NCBI GenBank assembly: GCA_011033025.1
Contig: WFMF01000072.1
Location: 496,001 to 560,000, forward strand
Length of the DNA stretch: 64,000 bases
Direction of reading: 5' to 3'
DNA from: Beroe forskalii
Taxonomy: Eukaryota > Ctenophora > Nuda > Beroida > Beroidae
A program made the position numbers and the translations under genes. Below the pieces are notes generated by a model, which did no database searches, was not told where the DNA came from, and saw nothing but the letters and a program-made list of their open reading frames with translations. This document shows positions 44,860 to 57,800 of the stretch, in pieces; within the stretch, counting starts at the first letter, position 1; each line of letters starts with the position of its first letter.

Positions 44860-45415
44860 AGAAGCTTGACGAAGTGGTGTCAGAGAAGTAGTGTTAATAA
44901 CACTACTGCCCTTGACACCAGTTCCTTAACCGAACAGGTGTCAATCAAACTGGTGTCAAGAGTCCAAGCTGAGTGGTGTCAAGGGAACTGGTGGCAATCA
45001 AACTGGTGTCAAGAGTCCAAGCTGAGTGGTGTCAAGGGAACTGGTGGCAATGGTCCTAGCGAAGTGGTGTCAGGAAATCGAGTTCAAGGAAAGTGGTGTC
45101 AAGGGAATTGGTAACAACTGTGTAATTAGCACTTCTGCCTTTGACACCAGTCCCTCAAAGGAACTGGTGTCAAGGGAACTGTAGACATGAGAACTGATGG
45201 CAAGGGACTGGTATCCGGAGGGTTGGTGTTAACTGTCAAGAGAATTGGTGTCAGGGGGACAAGTGTGAATTCAGAAGTTAAGTGATGTCAAGGCAACTGG
45301 TGTCATGAAACTAGTGTCAAGAGAATTTAACTGATTTCAAAGGAAGTGATGTCATGGAACTCGTGTCAAGGGAGCTGTTGGCAAGGAACTGGTGCCAGAG
45401 GGAATTTAAGAATTT
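44860..45415. repeat. Minisatellite, TGGTGTCAAG core
   Basis: Irregular array of GGTGTCAAGGGAACTGGTGG, AAACTGGTGTCAAGAGTCC and AAGCTGAGTGGTGTC with two inverted words (TTGACACCAG at 44,910 and 45,143). A ~55-bp block is duplicated at 44,945 and 45,000. Same octamer as the arrays at 13.6, 24.9 and 60.4 kb. Confidence 0.88.
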
Positions 45416-47734
45416 TATCAAAGAAAAAAAGCTCTGTTTTCTGGAGTTAATGACTATTTAGTATTTAAACTAAATAAATTGGCAACCTGAAAATATAATG
45501 TACTACTCTAAGCTTTAAATTAAATACTAAACGGTATAAAATCTCCTGCTAAATAAATTTATACCATAGTACTCATGTAGTTATTGTAAACGCCCTCTAT
45601 CCTACCCATGAACTAATGTTAAACACAAACTGTCTTTGAGATTGTGAGCCGCTCGGAAAAATAATAAACGCTTCAAAGCCATCAATTCACCATTTTGTGC
45701 AGTCATAATAGCATCCCTGAAAATCTGTGTTTATGCTGGGTGAGCTGAACTTAAACTGCTGTTCGTGATCTTGAATGAGTATGAATTGGAGCCATATGAT
45801 CCCAGACGGCAATATGGTCGATGTGCTTCTTCCAACGTCAATCTGTCGTAACGAAAGTCTAAATGGGATCTTAGTCATCAGACAATCTGTCGTAAAGTCT
45901 TAGTAGCGTCCAACATCTATAATAGCCCTTAGGTTTCACATTAGTCCTGAAATGATTCTCTTCTATAGCTGTTATTGGTAAAGACGGCAGAAAATAGCAG
46001 GACAATGAACGAGTGAAGCATGAACAAGGCTAAATGATTGCCAGTGCTCAAAGTGAATACACAGCAGGCCAATCTGTCATTAGAATTCCATCCTGTGTGC
46101 GAGAATTAGACGATTTCACATCATCAGCTCACCATTCTTAGCCTTCGTAATGATGTCAATCTCTACTGCTGATTATTGGTGATCAGACTTTTTAATAGCT
46201 ATACAATAACCATATAGTGTCATTACTGACTATACTTATGACTTATTAAGCTGAATGCTGCTATTATGTAGCCTTATAGCTTGAATTGTAGATAAAGACT
46301 CGGCAGAAGCAGCACAAATCAAAGGTTAATGAATCAAGAAAATAGTTGAGCCGCACATATTATTACGTTCCTCAGAAAATATAGACAGATATGGAATTTC
46401 AGAACAAAGAGATAGTCCGAATTTATGATTTGAATAAACGCGATTTTCAAGCTCAAACACATGGCTCAATAATGACCACTCACAAAATCTTAGTGGAACT
46501 GGAATGTACACGGTACAACGATAATAGTTCACAAGATATAAGTCATAAGCCCTATCATGTGTTCCGTCACGACTTCAGAAGTCATTTTAGTCCAACTTCA
46601 TAGAATATCAAGTGGCCTTTGTGAAGAAACCACCATGTGACAAAGCTTTCTCACAAAATAGGCGATTTCGCCTGGAAATATGCGATCTAAAACGTCACTG
46701 ATTCTCCATTTTAAGTCATAATGCTGACATAACTCTCGACCGCTTGCCATTCACACAGCTGCCATAAGACTCTAGGCTCAAGTTACTCAGCAAAATACAC
46801 GGTACAAGATAATGAGTTGGTGAATTAGCACCTGCTACCAAAGGCTAAAGAGCACGGTGTGATTCGTGTTGTCACAGTGTTGAGCCTGAAATCGACGGGT
46901 TGTTTGGATTTCCAATGCACATCGATACCAATTACCAAATAAAGCAACTATTGAAACGACTAACGAAAATATAGTAGTCATCATTTTTCATGATACTTTA
47001 CCAACAACAAAACGCCAAAGTTACAAAAATTTAGAAAAAGAAATGACGAAATACTTACCATTGCCAATTAACAGAAAATATTTCAGGTATTTCCCCATAT
47101 CAATATCGTATTCGATTGGTCGTCCCCAAGAAAATATTTGGTTCTCCTTTTTTCAGCAAGCGTATCCCCAAAATTGGCAAAAATATATACTTTGCGATAT
47201 TTGACGATATTAAAAATTTTATTCGCTCAAATTATCCTTATATAAGTGTTCCACTTTGATCAAGGTTGTTTATTTTTAAAAAATACGGCAAAAGTGACGT
47301 ATTTTTGACACCTGCAACTTGGAAAACGAAACGACTGCTTGAAACAGCTTGATGAATGCAGTGAAGCAGTGAAAGCATAGCGATAAAAATTTACTTATTA
47401 TATTCTTCCTAGTCCTACTCAGTATATGGAGGCAGATCATCACTGCTTCTCCTTCTTTACGCTTGAGATCGAGCATTACGATCTCCGAAAATTCGATTTG
47501 TTTTCCTGCTCTGTGCGGGCTCGAAAACCAAAATTACAGAAAACCAAATCTAATTACAAAGTGAATTATCCAACGTTAATCTATGATTTTCGCTCTCGAG
47601 GGGATCGGAAAACCCATTGCCAATGCTCCCCACCGCTCCCCAAAGTATCACTTTGTAGGTGCTCCTGTACTTGCATACTTTTACGTCCTATATTATGACA
47701 TGATAACATATTATTATGCCATTGTGTAATTGTA

Positions 47735-47820
47735 AACGCCGCAGAAATCAGGCGGTTCAAATGACAACATTTCACTATGATGATGACGACATTTTAACTG
47801 CCTATTTTTCCTGTGCACTA
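47735..47820. repeat. Palindrome family A, well-preserved copy
   Basis: AACGCCGCAGAAATCAGGCG on the left and TGCCTATTTTTCCTGTGCAC on the right; centre CACTATGATGATGACGAC. Confidence 0.75.
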
Positions 47821-49597
47821 TCGCAATCAGAGTTAGAGAACTATAAGCTAACGCAAGAATCAGCGTGGAGAGATTGTCTGCCCGATATAATATTTAGCTG
47901 CATAAATTAGAAAATGGAACGAAAACTGTTGAATAATTTTAGTCCGTTTCAAAATTTGACATTTTTTGGTCGTCCCCATATGGTCTTCCGCTCTCAATGA
48001 TATTGATTAGGGGGTATTTCACTGAAGTTTGGAGCGATTGTAAACGGCGGCACGGAAGATTACTGAAATGACGTGAGTAACAAATTGATGATTCGATATT
48101 TTTTGTAGAACCAAAAATATGTGTGTTGTATCGGATGGCAAGGCGCTAATTGAAAAGAATAAGGTGCACCCCTCCCTAATGAAATCATGGCAGAAACATG
48201 ATAGCTGTTACAAAATAGTTGCATGAATCTGTTGTCAGAGTGGTCGATTTGGATTGGAGTGGGTGGCATTCTAGAAATTACATCCCTGAAACATTTTTTG
48301 TCAAAATGCATCTTAAATTATAATCAAAAGGTTCTAGGTACCCCATTTCTAAATGCTGAAATGTTTAAAAAGTAAAAAGCCAAAAATACCTTGCCAAAAG
48401 ATTTTTTAAATTCCAATGAATCCAAATGACGTAGCAAGAAATTGCCATGGCAACAAAAGGGCATAGCAACGAAATGGCATAGCAACAAAATGTTTGCTTG
48501 AAAGTGTACATTATTTGAGGCAAAGAACAATCATACAACACACAATGTAATGAGAACTCTAATAGTACTGCCGTCACAGCATGGCAGATGTATGTCAAAA
48601 CTCAAGAATATCTCAGCGAGTTGCTCCCAATGAGAGGGGGTATTTTATAGAACCCTCTGGCGTTTTCATCGCTGTCTATAACACATAGACACTTGACTGA
48701 TCGGGTCCATATTGGTTTAGACCAACGCTGTTCGGCCTGCGGGTCAAAACCGGATTACATCCCTCGGGCTGCTTTTTCGAAAATGGATCCGATAGGCGCA
48801 TAGTGTTACAGTAATGAGTACTATATATGTATCTATCTCAACAAAGATATAAGGCCCCGTAGTATATTATGATGTATAAGCTGCTGCCAATGAGTGGGGT
48901 GACATCATCAGTTTACTATTGCTAACTCTGATAATAGCATCACTTTGATGTTTTGAGCTGCTGTTAGCAAGCGGACTTGATAGCAAAGCAAATGTCATTA
49001 CTATTAATGGTTATGGTAGTAGTAACCATGGTCCATGGTAGTAACCCTTTCATTAGAAGATTGACTCTATCTTAACCGTGATGAATAGAGCTTTAATCGT
49101 ATATGTGCTATTATGATTGCATCACGTGACAGCTGAAGGTTTCATGATCGAGTGAAGAAATTAGCACCATAGAGCCCATAGCGAGGCTGTGATCATCACG
49201 AAAAAATATTGCTCAGGGTTTTTAGTTTTAAACTGCATGCGTTTTCATATAATTTCTAAGTATCTGAAATCGTGCGGTTTAACGTCACCCTGTGGCTATA
49301 TTGTGCCACGCCCCACTGCCAAGTTTAAAACCAATATATGAAGCATCTTCACTCTAATTAACATAAACAAACACCCTTCTAATTACCAAAACAAAACTAT
49401 AGCATGCATAACACCACGATATTATGTGTTTATATCCTTGCTACTCTACCACCATAAGAACCACAACACAGCATGCGACAGTAGTTCCCTACGCGTAATA
49501 ATAATAATAACTTAATAATAATGCTATCGATCGGTTTGATATAAAACCAGATTGTCTTGCCACTGTAGGAGCGCTGTACACGGCAGTAGGCAGTTGA

Positions 49598-49668
49598 AAG
49601 ATGTGTCATTATCATGTTTTACAATGGTCAATTAATGAGCATCAACCCTCCCTTTTTATTTTGGGCAA
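49598..49668. repeat. Palindrome family A, copy
   Basis: GTGTCATTATCATGTTTTAC, AATGGTCAATTAATGAGC and CAACCCTCCCTTTTTATTTT. Another copy follows at 49,827-49,893 with AAACGTCATCAATTCTCCAC and TATAATGACATCACAATGGG. Confidence 0.6.
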
Positions 49669-50520
49669 CCTTACTCGCCTGGTTGTGGTGGTGTCTTCAA
49701 ATATTAGCGTATTATTATAAGATTGCATGAAGACATTTCATTAATTACTCTCCTTCAAGAAAGTCAATGGTGTGAGTTACGCGGTGAACTATATAAGTAT
49801 ATAACATAGTCTGGGCATGAAAATTAGGAGGATAAACGTCATCAATTCTCCACTCTAAGACAATATAATGACATCACAATGGGTCTATTCGCATATTATT
49901 TGGACTATACGAAGTGGCTGTGGCTATTATAATAGGGTATGGATGATTGCTCATAGCAGTTTATAATGAACCGAGATCGCTGGCGGTTTAAGTAAATTAT
50001 ATGCCCTAAGGAGGAACGTTTAATATGCCCATTTAACTTGGATATTTTATTCAGAGAAAAGTTATACCTATATGTCTGCTTTTTCAATATCCTCGGATTC
50101 TCCCCTGGAAAGAAGAGAGCAATTTCCTCAACAGGAAAGTTCAAAGTTTATGAAATATAATGCTCTTACGGGATGTTTCAAGTTTTTTGTTGTCAAGAAT
50201 TAATTCAAATTTTTATTGCCCGGTTTTCGGAATGGAAAAGCACAAAAAATCTGAATTTGGTATGATTACTGAATTAAATAATTTGAGCATTTGAAACACA
50301 AAATAGTTTACAAAAGTCATTTAACGTGAGCAACATGAATTCTTGCAAAGTTGTAATAAATGATAAAAGCAATAAATTGATGTCATTTTCAATGGCATGG
50401 CTTGTGTTCAATCCTTCTGTGAAATATTTATAAGTTGAAGAAAAGTCTCGAATCAATACCACAACGATTTTATTCTAGCTGTTTCTTCACATAAAACGTT
50501 TATGGAACTTTTATAATATG

Positions 50521-50576
50521 CATCGATGCAAAATATTTCTTTTATACAAGCTATCGATGAATATTTTGCATCAGTT
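50521..50576. repeat. Hairpin GATGCAAAATATT
   Basis: CATCGATGCAAAATATTTC pairs with ATGAATATTTTGCATCAG around a ~20-bp loop that itself holds ATCGATG. Isolated. Confidence 0.8.
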
Positions 50577-51193
50577 GTAGCAAAATTTCCATCGGAAACT
50601 CTCTTGTGCTTCCTATGACGCAATTAACTATAACACGTTAATTTGGGAAAGTTTTAACTTTTAAGTTGCTATAAGAGGGCAGAGCATTTGACATTGAAAC
50701 ACAAGAAACTACTTTCACTAGCTGAAATCTTTCATGAACTTTGAAAAGTGAAAAACACACAAATTTTGTTTTTCGTGCTAGTTTATCAAAATTCAAATAT
50801 TTCTGTTCGAAAAGTACAAGGGCCTGTGAGTGAAAAAGAACACGGTAGGAAAAACTTTTTTGTTGAAGAATGAACTTCTTGCTGGAAAGCAATTAAAATT
50901 TTGGTTTCAAATGGCCTAGCACTTGATGAGTTAACCATATCTTGGGGAACATGCAGAAATATCAAAACCACAATTATCAATGAACTCGTCTGCTGAAGAT
51001 ACCAAAGATAAAAAACCTCTCCAGCAACAATACTATCTAGAGCTACGCGGCGTGCACTTAAAAATGCTCCTTGAAGAATACGCATGTACTTAATATAATG
51101 AAACGTAGATGTAAAGTTGACCTTTATATATCCCTGAGAGTAGTAACGTTATTCAGACGTATATACACCCACCACGCAGTACAATTAACTGTC

Positions 51194-51280
51194 ACGCGTG
51201 ACAAATAGGCGCTCTGACGTTGCTTAATTGCCCTTTCAGCCTTTGATAATGATGTCATTCTCATCCGCCTATTGTTTGGA
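51194..51280. repeat. Palindrome family A, copy
   Basis: CGCGTGACAAATAGGCGCTC and ATCCGCCTATTGTTTGG as outer arms; centre TTTGATAATGATGTCATTC. Confidence 0.7.
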
Positions 51281-52487
51281 AATGGCAATTATACCATAAG
51301 TTTAGCTTATATATTTGAGATGTGATCATTGGCCTGTTATTAACCTTCCCGTATACTGGGTTATATATTATGTGCTATCTCAATTTATCTCCGGGAATAT
51401 AGGATGAATATTCAAAAATTTTAGGATTTTATGAGTTCGTACTCGTTTAAGTAATATAAAGTAGGATTATGGTGGATTTCAGGTCAATCTGACGCTGAAA
51501 ATTGGATAAAAAAGATTTTGGTTGACGCAATTAACTGACCATTGTAAAACATGATGATGACATCACAATTAAGTGGCCTAAACTACGCGCGGGAATCACA
51601 AAAGGGAGTGAAACAGGAGTCAGACTGGCGAAAAACAGTCGCAATGGCGGCACGAAGATTCGTTTGATGGTTATCAGTCGAGATTTTATGATTTTTGACG
51701 ATTGTTCCTCAGTCCTAACGTAAACAAAACGTCGGCAAACCTATCCACATAAAATACTAAAGTATGATGATGAGAAAGGAAAACTTCAAAATTATTCGGG
51801 AAAATTTATGCTCGTCTCTCTTTTTATAGCGAATGTTATAAAACTCAACGGATAAAAGGTATAAATTTCCTTTGATGCTACACACAGTTATTGGTCATGG
51901 AATCTATATTGTTTGAATTTCTCGAATGATATAGGAAAAGCATACGGACGCGGCGTACAGAAAGAGCCTTTATGGCTTTCTTATTGTTATGGATATATTT
52001 ATTTGGGGTGAGGTTTATAATAATATGTGGTTTAGCTGGAAAGTATTCCAATTTATCTACACAGCGAATGAAAATTTCTCATTGATAAAAAAATATTGCT
52101 AAAATACTAAAACCGCGTGCGTTATATCGGTCTTACTCAAGCTTTTATTCTGTATAACAGAGCCGTAGTTTCAAATTTTAATAAGAGACGAAAATAAAAG
52201 TCCACGTGAGAAGAGATTGAAATCCGAAGACTGCCAAAAATCACACTTTTTATGACGTTTCTTAATTAAAATCCAGCAAAACACAGCCCTGCATTTGCTA
52301 AACGCACCGAAAGTTGAACAGAACTCGGAATGATGATGATATAGCTTTTCATTTTCAGAAAGTCAGAATAGAAGGTAGTGCATGTTCTTGTTATTGTAAT
52401 GAAAAAAGTTTTAATTACGCTAAACAAAACACACAATCGCGTACCAAAGATTGCTAATTATCACTGTCTATATAGATTGAAGTTTTA

Positions 52488-52568
52488 CAGCGCGAGAAGT
52501 AGGCCATGTGACGTCATCAATTCTTTATCTAAACTGTGATAAAGACGTCACTCACAGCCACATTTAAC
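52488..52568. repeat. Palindrome family A, copy
   Basis: GCGCGAGAAGTAGGCCATG, TGACGTCATCAATTC, then ACTGTGATAAAGACGTCAC. Left arm and both CRE-type words are kept. Confidence 0.65.
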
Positions 52569-53104
52569 CATTGTGAGACTTTTATTACATAGGGCTCAAC
52601 GTGTAGGCACGTGCCTCAGTTTGGCTAGTACGGGATTACAATAACTAATTCGCATAATTATCATAAATTATAACATCATTTGACGGACCCAAGGTCGAAA
52701 ATTAAACTTTAAATTTGGGTATTGAAATTATCTCGTTATTAAAATCTGTTGAAAGAAATTAGAAAAGACAATGATGAAACCCGTATAAACGTTTCGAGTT
52801 CGGTTGAATCAAACGAATAAAATGAGAAGTCAAAGAACTGTTCGAATTGAGACTAATTGAAGGACGAAAACTTACAAAAAAGCAACATTTGTATCAATTC
52901 CTAAAATTTTGAGACATTTATTGAACTCTTCATAAACTCAATACTCTCTTAAGATAAAGCCTACATCAGAGCACTTGAATCTCAATGCACAGTACCGCTG
53001 AGCGAATATTACATCCTCGGAAACCCTGCTTTTAACAGTTTTACTTTTTAAATTCTATGTATTTCCTATACCAGCGTGTAATTTCACGCTTTGCAAGATT
53101 ATCA

Positions 53105-53235
53105 TCAGCAGCGTATAAGCTAACCCACAGGTCAATTGGACATGGACCAATCAGAGCTCGAGTTTACCTCAAACTCGCGCACTGATTGGTCAATGTCATG
53201 AGGATTTCGGGATCCTACGGGCAAACTTATACACC
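53105..53235. repeat. Palindrome family B, best copy
   Basis: AGCTAACCCACAGG, ATGGACCAATCAGAGCTCG and AGTTTACC answer CTCGCGCACTGATTGGTCAA, TTTCGGGATCCTACGGGC and AAACTTATAC. Arms of about 55 bp. Confidence 0.75.
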
Positions 53236-53847
53236 GTCGATTACAAGGTCACGCTTGAATAATGGGTGGTTGAGTCTGACGGCATTATTTTAACTTAACG
53301 TAGGTAATTAATTAATGGCTAAGAACCGCCTATTTGCTAATTTCTGGTGTGTGACTTTCACTATAGCAGCTGATGTAGTGACCATCAAGAACTCTTAATT
53401 TAATTCTCATAGTTTAAATTCGGTAAGAATATCTGAACTTAAATGGTATAAATAAGTAAATTATAACTTGATCGCTGGAATTCGGCAAATAGTGACGTCA
53501 TCAATCTACCACTTTTTTCCAAATATGGCCATAATAATTCTATGACGTTGCTACGAGCAATCGTAACACAGCAACGAAAAGATCTCTATAACTAAAATAT
53601 GTAAGGGGAAGCATCTCTTGCTATAACTCTGGTCCCAATCGGCGCTTGTGCGTCATTAACATCTCATTATATAATCCTGTCGCTACACACCACCAGTCTT
53701 ATCACACGGTTTCATGTGACTTCACTATCAGGGATTAGAATGGTGAGTTGATGAGATCGCATCGGCTATTGATCCCTGTTATATTCGACCAGGTGTACCC
53801 TATTATGTGTGCCATTCCATAGACTTTATCATGGTTCCATGTGTTAT

Positions 53848-53948
53848 TGAGGGTGCGCGAATAATATATGCAGATGAGAGTGACGTCATCGTTTTTCTTT
53901 AAAACAGTGAAATGCTGACGTCACACCCTCTATTTGCGTGCGGCGCGC
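53848..53948. repeat. Palindrome family A, copy with two full CREs
   Basis: GAGGGTGCGCGAATAATATA and CCCTCTATTTGCGTGCGGCG as outer arms; inside GAGTGACGTCATCG and GCTGACGTCACACCC. Other, weaker copies lie nearby at 53,259-53,350, 53,485-53,560 and 53,710-53,780, so four members fall within 700 bp. Confidence 0.75.
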
Positions 53949-54952
53949 CCCCTGTATATATTATATTGTCGCACAGTTGCTTGGGTAGGATGCTATGTAG
54001 GGCCCAATTAAATGTCATAATCCTGTGTTTGTACCTCCCTCTATACCGATAATAAGGCTTTCTAAAAGCAGGCATAGAGACGCCAAGGGCTCAAAGCTGA
54101 GGCTTCAGATGGGGCGAATGAAGTTTTCTCTGAAAATAGAGAAATTCCCCTTATTTCAAAGTTTCACAGGGGCTAATTCAGATGGCATGGGTTGAATAAA
54201 TTCTTCCATGAAAAAAGAGAGATTCTCCTAATTCTAATGGTACCCAAAGGAGACTTTTTCCATACATAATGCAGAGACAACTCGCAGTGAATACTTGAGT
54301 AGGAGACGGTAAGAGCTGCCATTAAATTTGCATACAACTTTGGTGTGACTCAGTAAAGGAGGTGTGGAGTATTTGACTCCATTTTAAGAACAGAGTTGCA
54401 ACTATCTGTGGTATCTGTTAGGAAAAGTTTGACAAGAATCTAGGAGTCTAGGTAAATCTAATTCATGAAAACACTGGGACACAAACAAGTTGCAAGAGTG
54501 ATTGAAATCGCGGTGAATCCATCTCAATAAAACAAACCATGTAAATTGAATAACTTCAGACAACTGCAACATGAAAACCCGGAATATAATGTTCAGAGTG
54601 CAATATATACCTCTGTTAAACAAGATTTGTTGGAATCATAAGGAGAGAATTTAACAAGTATTTGAGACAAATCGTACCAAGGAAGAGAGAAGGCTGGAAT
54701 CGTGATATCATGTTACGCTACTCGCTAAAGACATCATGACTCTTTGTGTGACGGTGATCCACTTATCACTAGGCTGAATCATGACTTCGTTTGTTGGATC
54801 GCGCTTATCACTCGCCTTTAGATTATAATTGATTTCGTACAAAAATGTATGATTTCTGAGAGATTAGCTAACTGGCACGGTCCTATTCTGGAGGCTTTTT
54901 TAAAATCTCGGCCACGACAATCATGGTATCTACCTGTATTATCAAATAAGAA

Positions 54953-55075
54953 CTAGCTTACCCTGAGAAACGCGAAAGCGTCTTTACATTGGCCAATCAG
55001 CGCGCAACTGAATGGTCAATCTGTCAATGTCAAAGTCAAAGGGACCTGTGAGTAAGCTGTAAGTTATAACCGCCG
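54953..55075. repeat. Palindrome family B, copy 8
   Basis: CTAGCTTACCCTGAG and GGCCAATCAGCGCGCAACTG, then AATGGTCAATCTGTCAATG and GGGACCTGTGAGTAAGCTG. Confidence 0.65.
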
Positions 55076-56106
55076 ATTATATTTCTAGTTTGATATTCGT
55101 CAATACCGCCTCCTACCACTGGAGTTTTTCAGAACTTACCAACTCAATTTTCATTTCCGAAAATTAAAAAGAATAGGGCGATGAATAAATTAGTTATATG
55201 CGCGCGCATAACTCCATGGAAATGTGATCTCTACAGCTGCTGCCTCATGCTGTATTATAAACAACCTATAACCATAAACCAAGGCTGAGTAGTGCATCTG
55301 ATAAGTGATGACCAGGATCTTGATCAGACTGGTACATGAGCTATTTTGGTAATTACACTCAGATATACGAGTAGTCAGCAGTCTATAACGAAGAGATACA
55401 CCAATAAAATAGTCAAGTATAGAAATATGTGATAGTAAGAATTAAGAAACTGTCTGCATGTCCTAGGGAGATTAATCCTGATCTGCCAGCATACACGTAG
55501 TCTATAAAGAGGCTAACGATACACCCATAGAGAGACCGGCATTCCTCAACGTCTCGCTGAGAATTAACTGCAGATTGAGGGTCTCGTCAAATCGCTTAAT
55601 TTCTTATTATGTGAAACGCACAACCATTAGTTGAATAATAAGAAGTTGAATAATAAATAACATAAATATAACGACCCTGCATCTTACTAATTAAGTAGTA
55701 TAATTACTAAGTTAATGATGAGTAGTAAGTTAATCATGTCTATCTGATCGTGGTTACTAACTCGAGTTAATAACGGTAAGCGAAGTGTTATGTAGGTTAG
55801 GTAATGCTTTGGAAATAGGGAAAAAAGGAGTAAGCTTTAAATATATAATATTGCCTTCAGTTAGTTTTTTCAGAAAAAAATATAATTGCCGGAAAAATTG
55901 TTTAAAATATATATTTCGGCAAAACAATATCACTTAGATCCCGGCACGCGGTTTACCAATTAGTAATTACACTGCTCGGGCATATAGTTTCACTCATTAT
56001 TCACGGTAATAAGTACTTACTTGTCCTGCAATATTCATTTATACTCGGTCGTAAAGTCGTCTCTAATTTGACATGACCAACAATTACGATGCTTGTTATA
56101 AACTCC

Positions 56107-56190
56107 ACGCGCAAAAAAAGGCAGTTCAACGTCATCAACGCACCACGACGAGCTATGATGATGACGTCATCAAAATCGCCGGGAAACGAT
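56107..56190. repeat. Palindrome family A, copy
   Basis: CACGCGCAAAAAAAGGCAG, TCAACGTCATCAACGCACC, then GCTATGATGATGACGTCATC. A full TGACGTCA is present; the right outer arm is diverged. Confidence 0.65.
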
Positions 56191-57082
56191 GCGTATTACG
56201 TTCGAATAGTTTGTCTTCCAATCTCAATACTGTAATCCTGGCCACATAACATATTAATTTCTCAGAAGAAGTGCACGGAACTGGAAGCAGGCTAATTTCT
56301 TCCGCTCTGCAAGGTAGTACGCGGTTTTACGGTAGAGGTTTGCCATTTTAACCATCAAAATATGATGCCTCCCGGACCAGTCTACCATCCGATCATGTCA
56401 CATATATTAAGATACTACGATATATATTTATTTATTCATGAAATAAAATAAATAATGATATGACGTCAGTGGCTTTGTTTTAATATGATATATTCTCGTA
56501 GTTCCTAGGGTCAGTCAGCTTGTCTTTCTGACCAGGGTCAGAAGAACTTATATTTATTATTTCGATGATATCTTATTCTGTAGGTATGGTTGGATAATTC
56601 ACTATTTAGTCTGAGGAAGATTCAAAATTAAAATTTACGAGCTTTAATTTCTGGTTATATACTCAGCTAAACATGCCCGCTGTAGATCAAAAGGGTCATT
56701 TAAAGACCTAAAAGGGCAAAACGCGCTTCACGCCCCCACAAAATGAACAGCAAGTACCTATCGAGTACACCTCCCTACCCTAGCTGCTGCATGCACCTAT
56801 CGAATACAACTCTTACCCTAGCTGAATACAACTCTCTACCCTCTAACGAGAACCAATTAAACGGCCCCTCTAGGTAACTAGATAACCAGTAATTACCACT
56901 AGGATCTCTTTAACAGAGCTGTATATCAATGGGATGTCTGAATAAGAATGGGACTCTATTTGCATAACAGTTTCCTGCTACTAAATGCTGCTGAGAGTCT
57001 ATCATTATACAAACTGTTATTAAGGCAGCTACTATTATACATGCCCATTTGAGGTGAGAGCTAAACTATTCTGGTGGTAGGA

Positions 57083-57575
57083 CCCATGTTGCTCCAGGTG
57101 CCATGAGGTAGGTGCCAGATAGCACTAGGTGCCAGATAGCTTTAGGTGCCAGATAGCACTAGGTGCCAGATAGCACTAGGTGCCAGATAGCACTAGGTGC
57201 CAGATAGCACTAGGCGCCAGATAGCACTAGGTGCCAAATAGCACTAGGTGCCATATAGCACTAGGTGCCAGATAGCATTAGGTGCCAGATAGCACAAGGT
57301 GCCAGATAGCACAAGGTGCCAGATAGCACAAGGTTCCAGATAGCACTGGGTGCCAGATAGCACTGGGTGCCAGATAGCACTAGGTGCCAGATAGCACTAG
57401 GTGCCAGATAGCACTAGGTGCCAGATAGCACTAGGTGCCAGATAGCACTAGGTGCCAGATAGCACTAGGTGCCAGATAGCACTAGGTGCCAGATAGCACT
57501 AGGTGCTAGGTAGCACTTGGTGCCAGGCGCCAGGTAGCTCTAGGTGCCAGGCGCCAGGTAGCTCTAGGTGAAAGT
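57083..57575. repeat. 17-bp minisatellite AGGTGCCAGATAGCACT
   Basis: Close to thirty head-to-tail 17-bp units with few substitutions, grading at the right into a longer unit (GGTGCCAGGCGCCAGGTAGC). High uniformity suggests recent expansion. Confidence 0.95.
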
Positions 57576-57734
57576 TACCAGAGTCAGATAGGTATCATGG
57601 TCAGATAGTCCATGCTTTGAGGGGAGAGTTACAGGTGCCAGGGTCACAAAGCCAACGTTTTGCTAGATCGGCTCTTCCGCATAAATTCCGGTCTTATTAC
57701 TGCGAATTGTAAAAGGTTTCGCATGAATAAGGAG

Positions 57735-57800
57735 CAGTTTAGAGTGACGTCATTGTCATTGGTTAAAGAGGCGAATTGATAACGCAGAACCATCACTTTT
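57735..57800. repeat. Palindrome family A, copy
   Basis: GAGTGACGTCATTGTCATTGG and GCGAATTGATAACGCAGAAC; about 900 bp beyond the end of the GFP-like gene. Confidence 0.55.

Noticed and set aside
44821..45114. 97-codon open frame on the plus strand
   Set aside because: Lies inside the 44.9-kb minisatellite and follows the repeat unit.
47716..47910. 64-codon plus-strand frame
   Set aside because: Mostly the reading of a family A palindrome.
57083..57575. CRISPR-like array
   Set aside because: Contiguous 17-bp units without spacers in a eukaryotic setting; a minisatellite.
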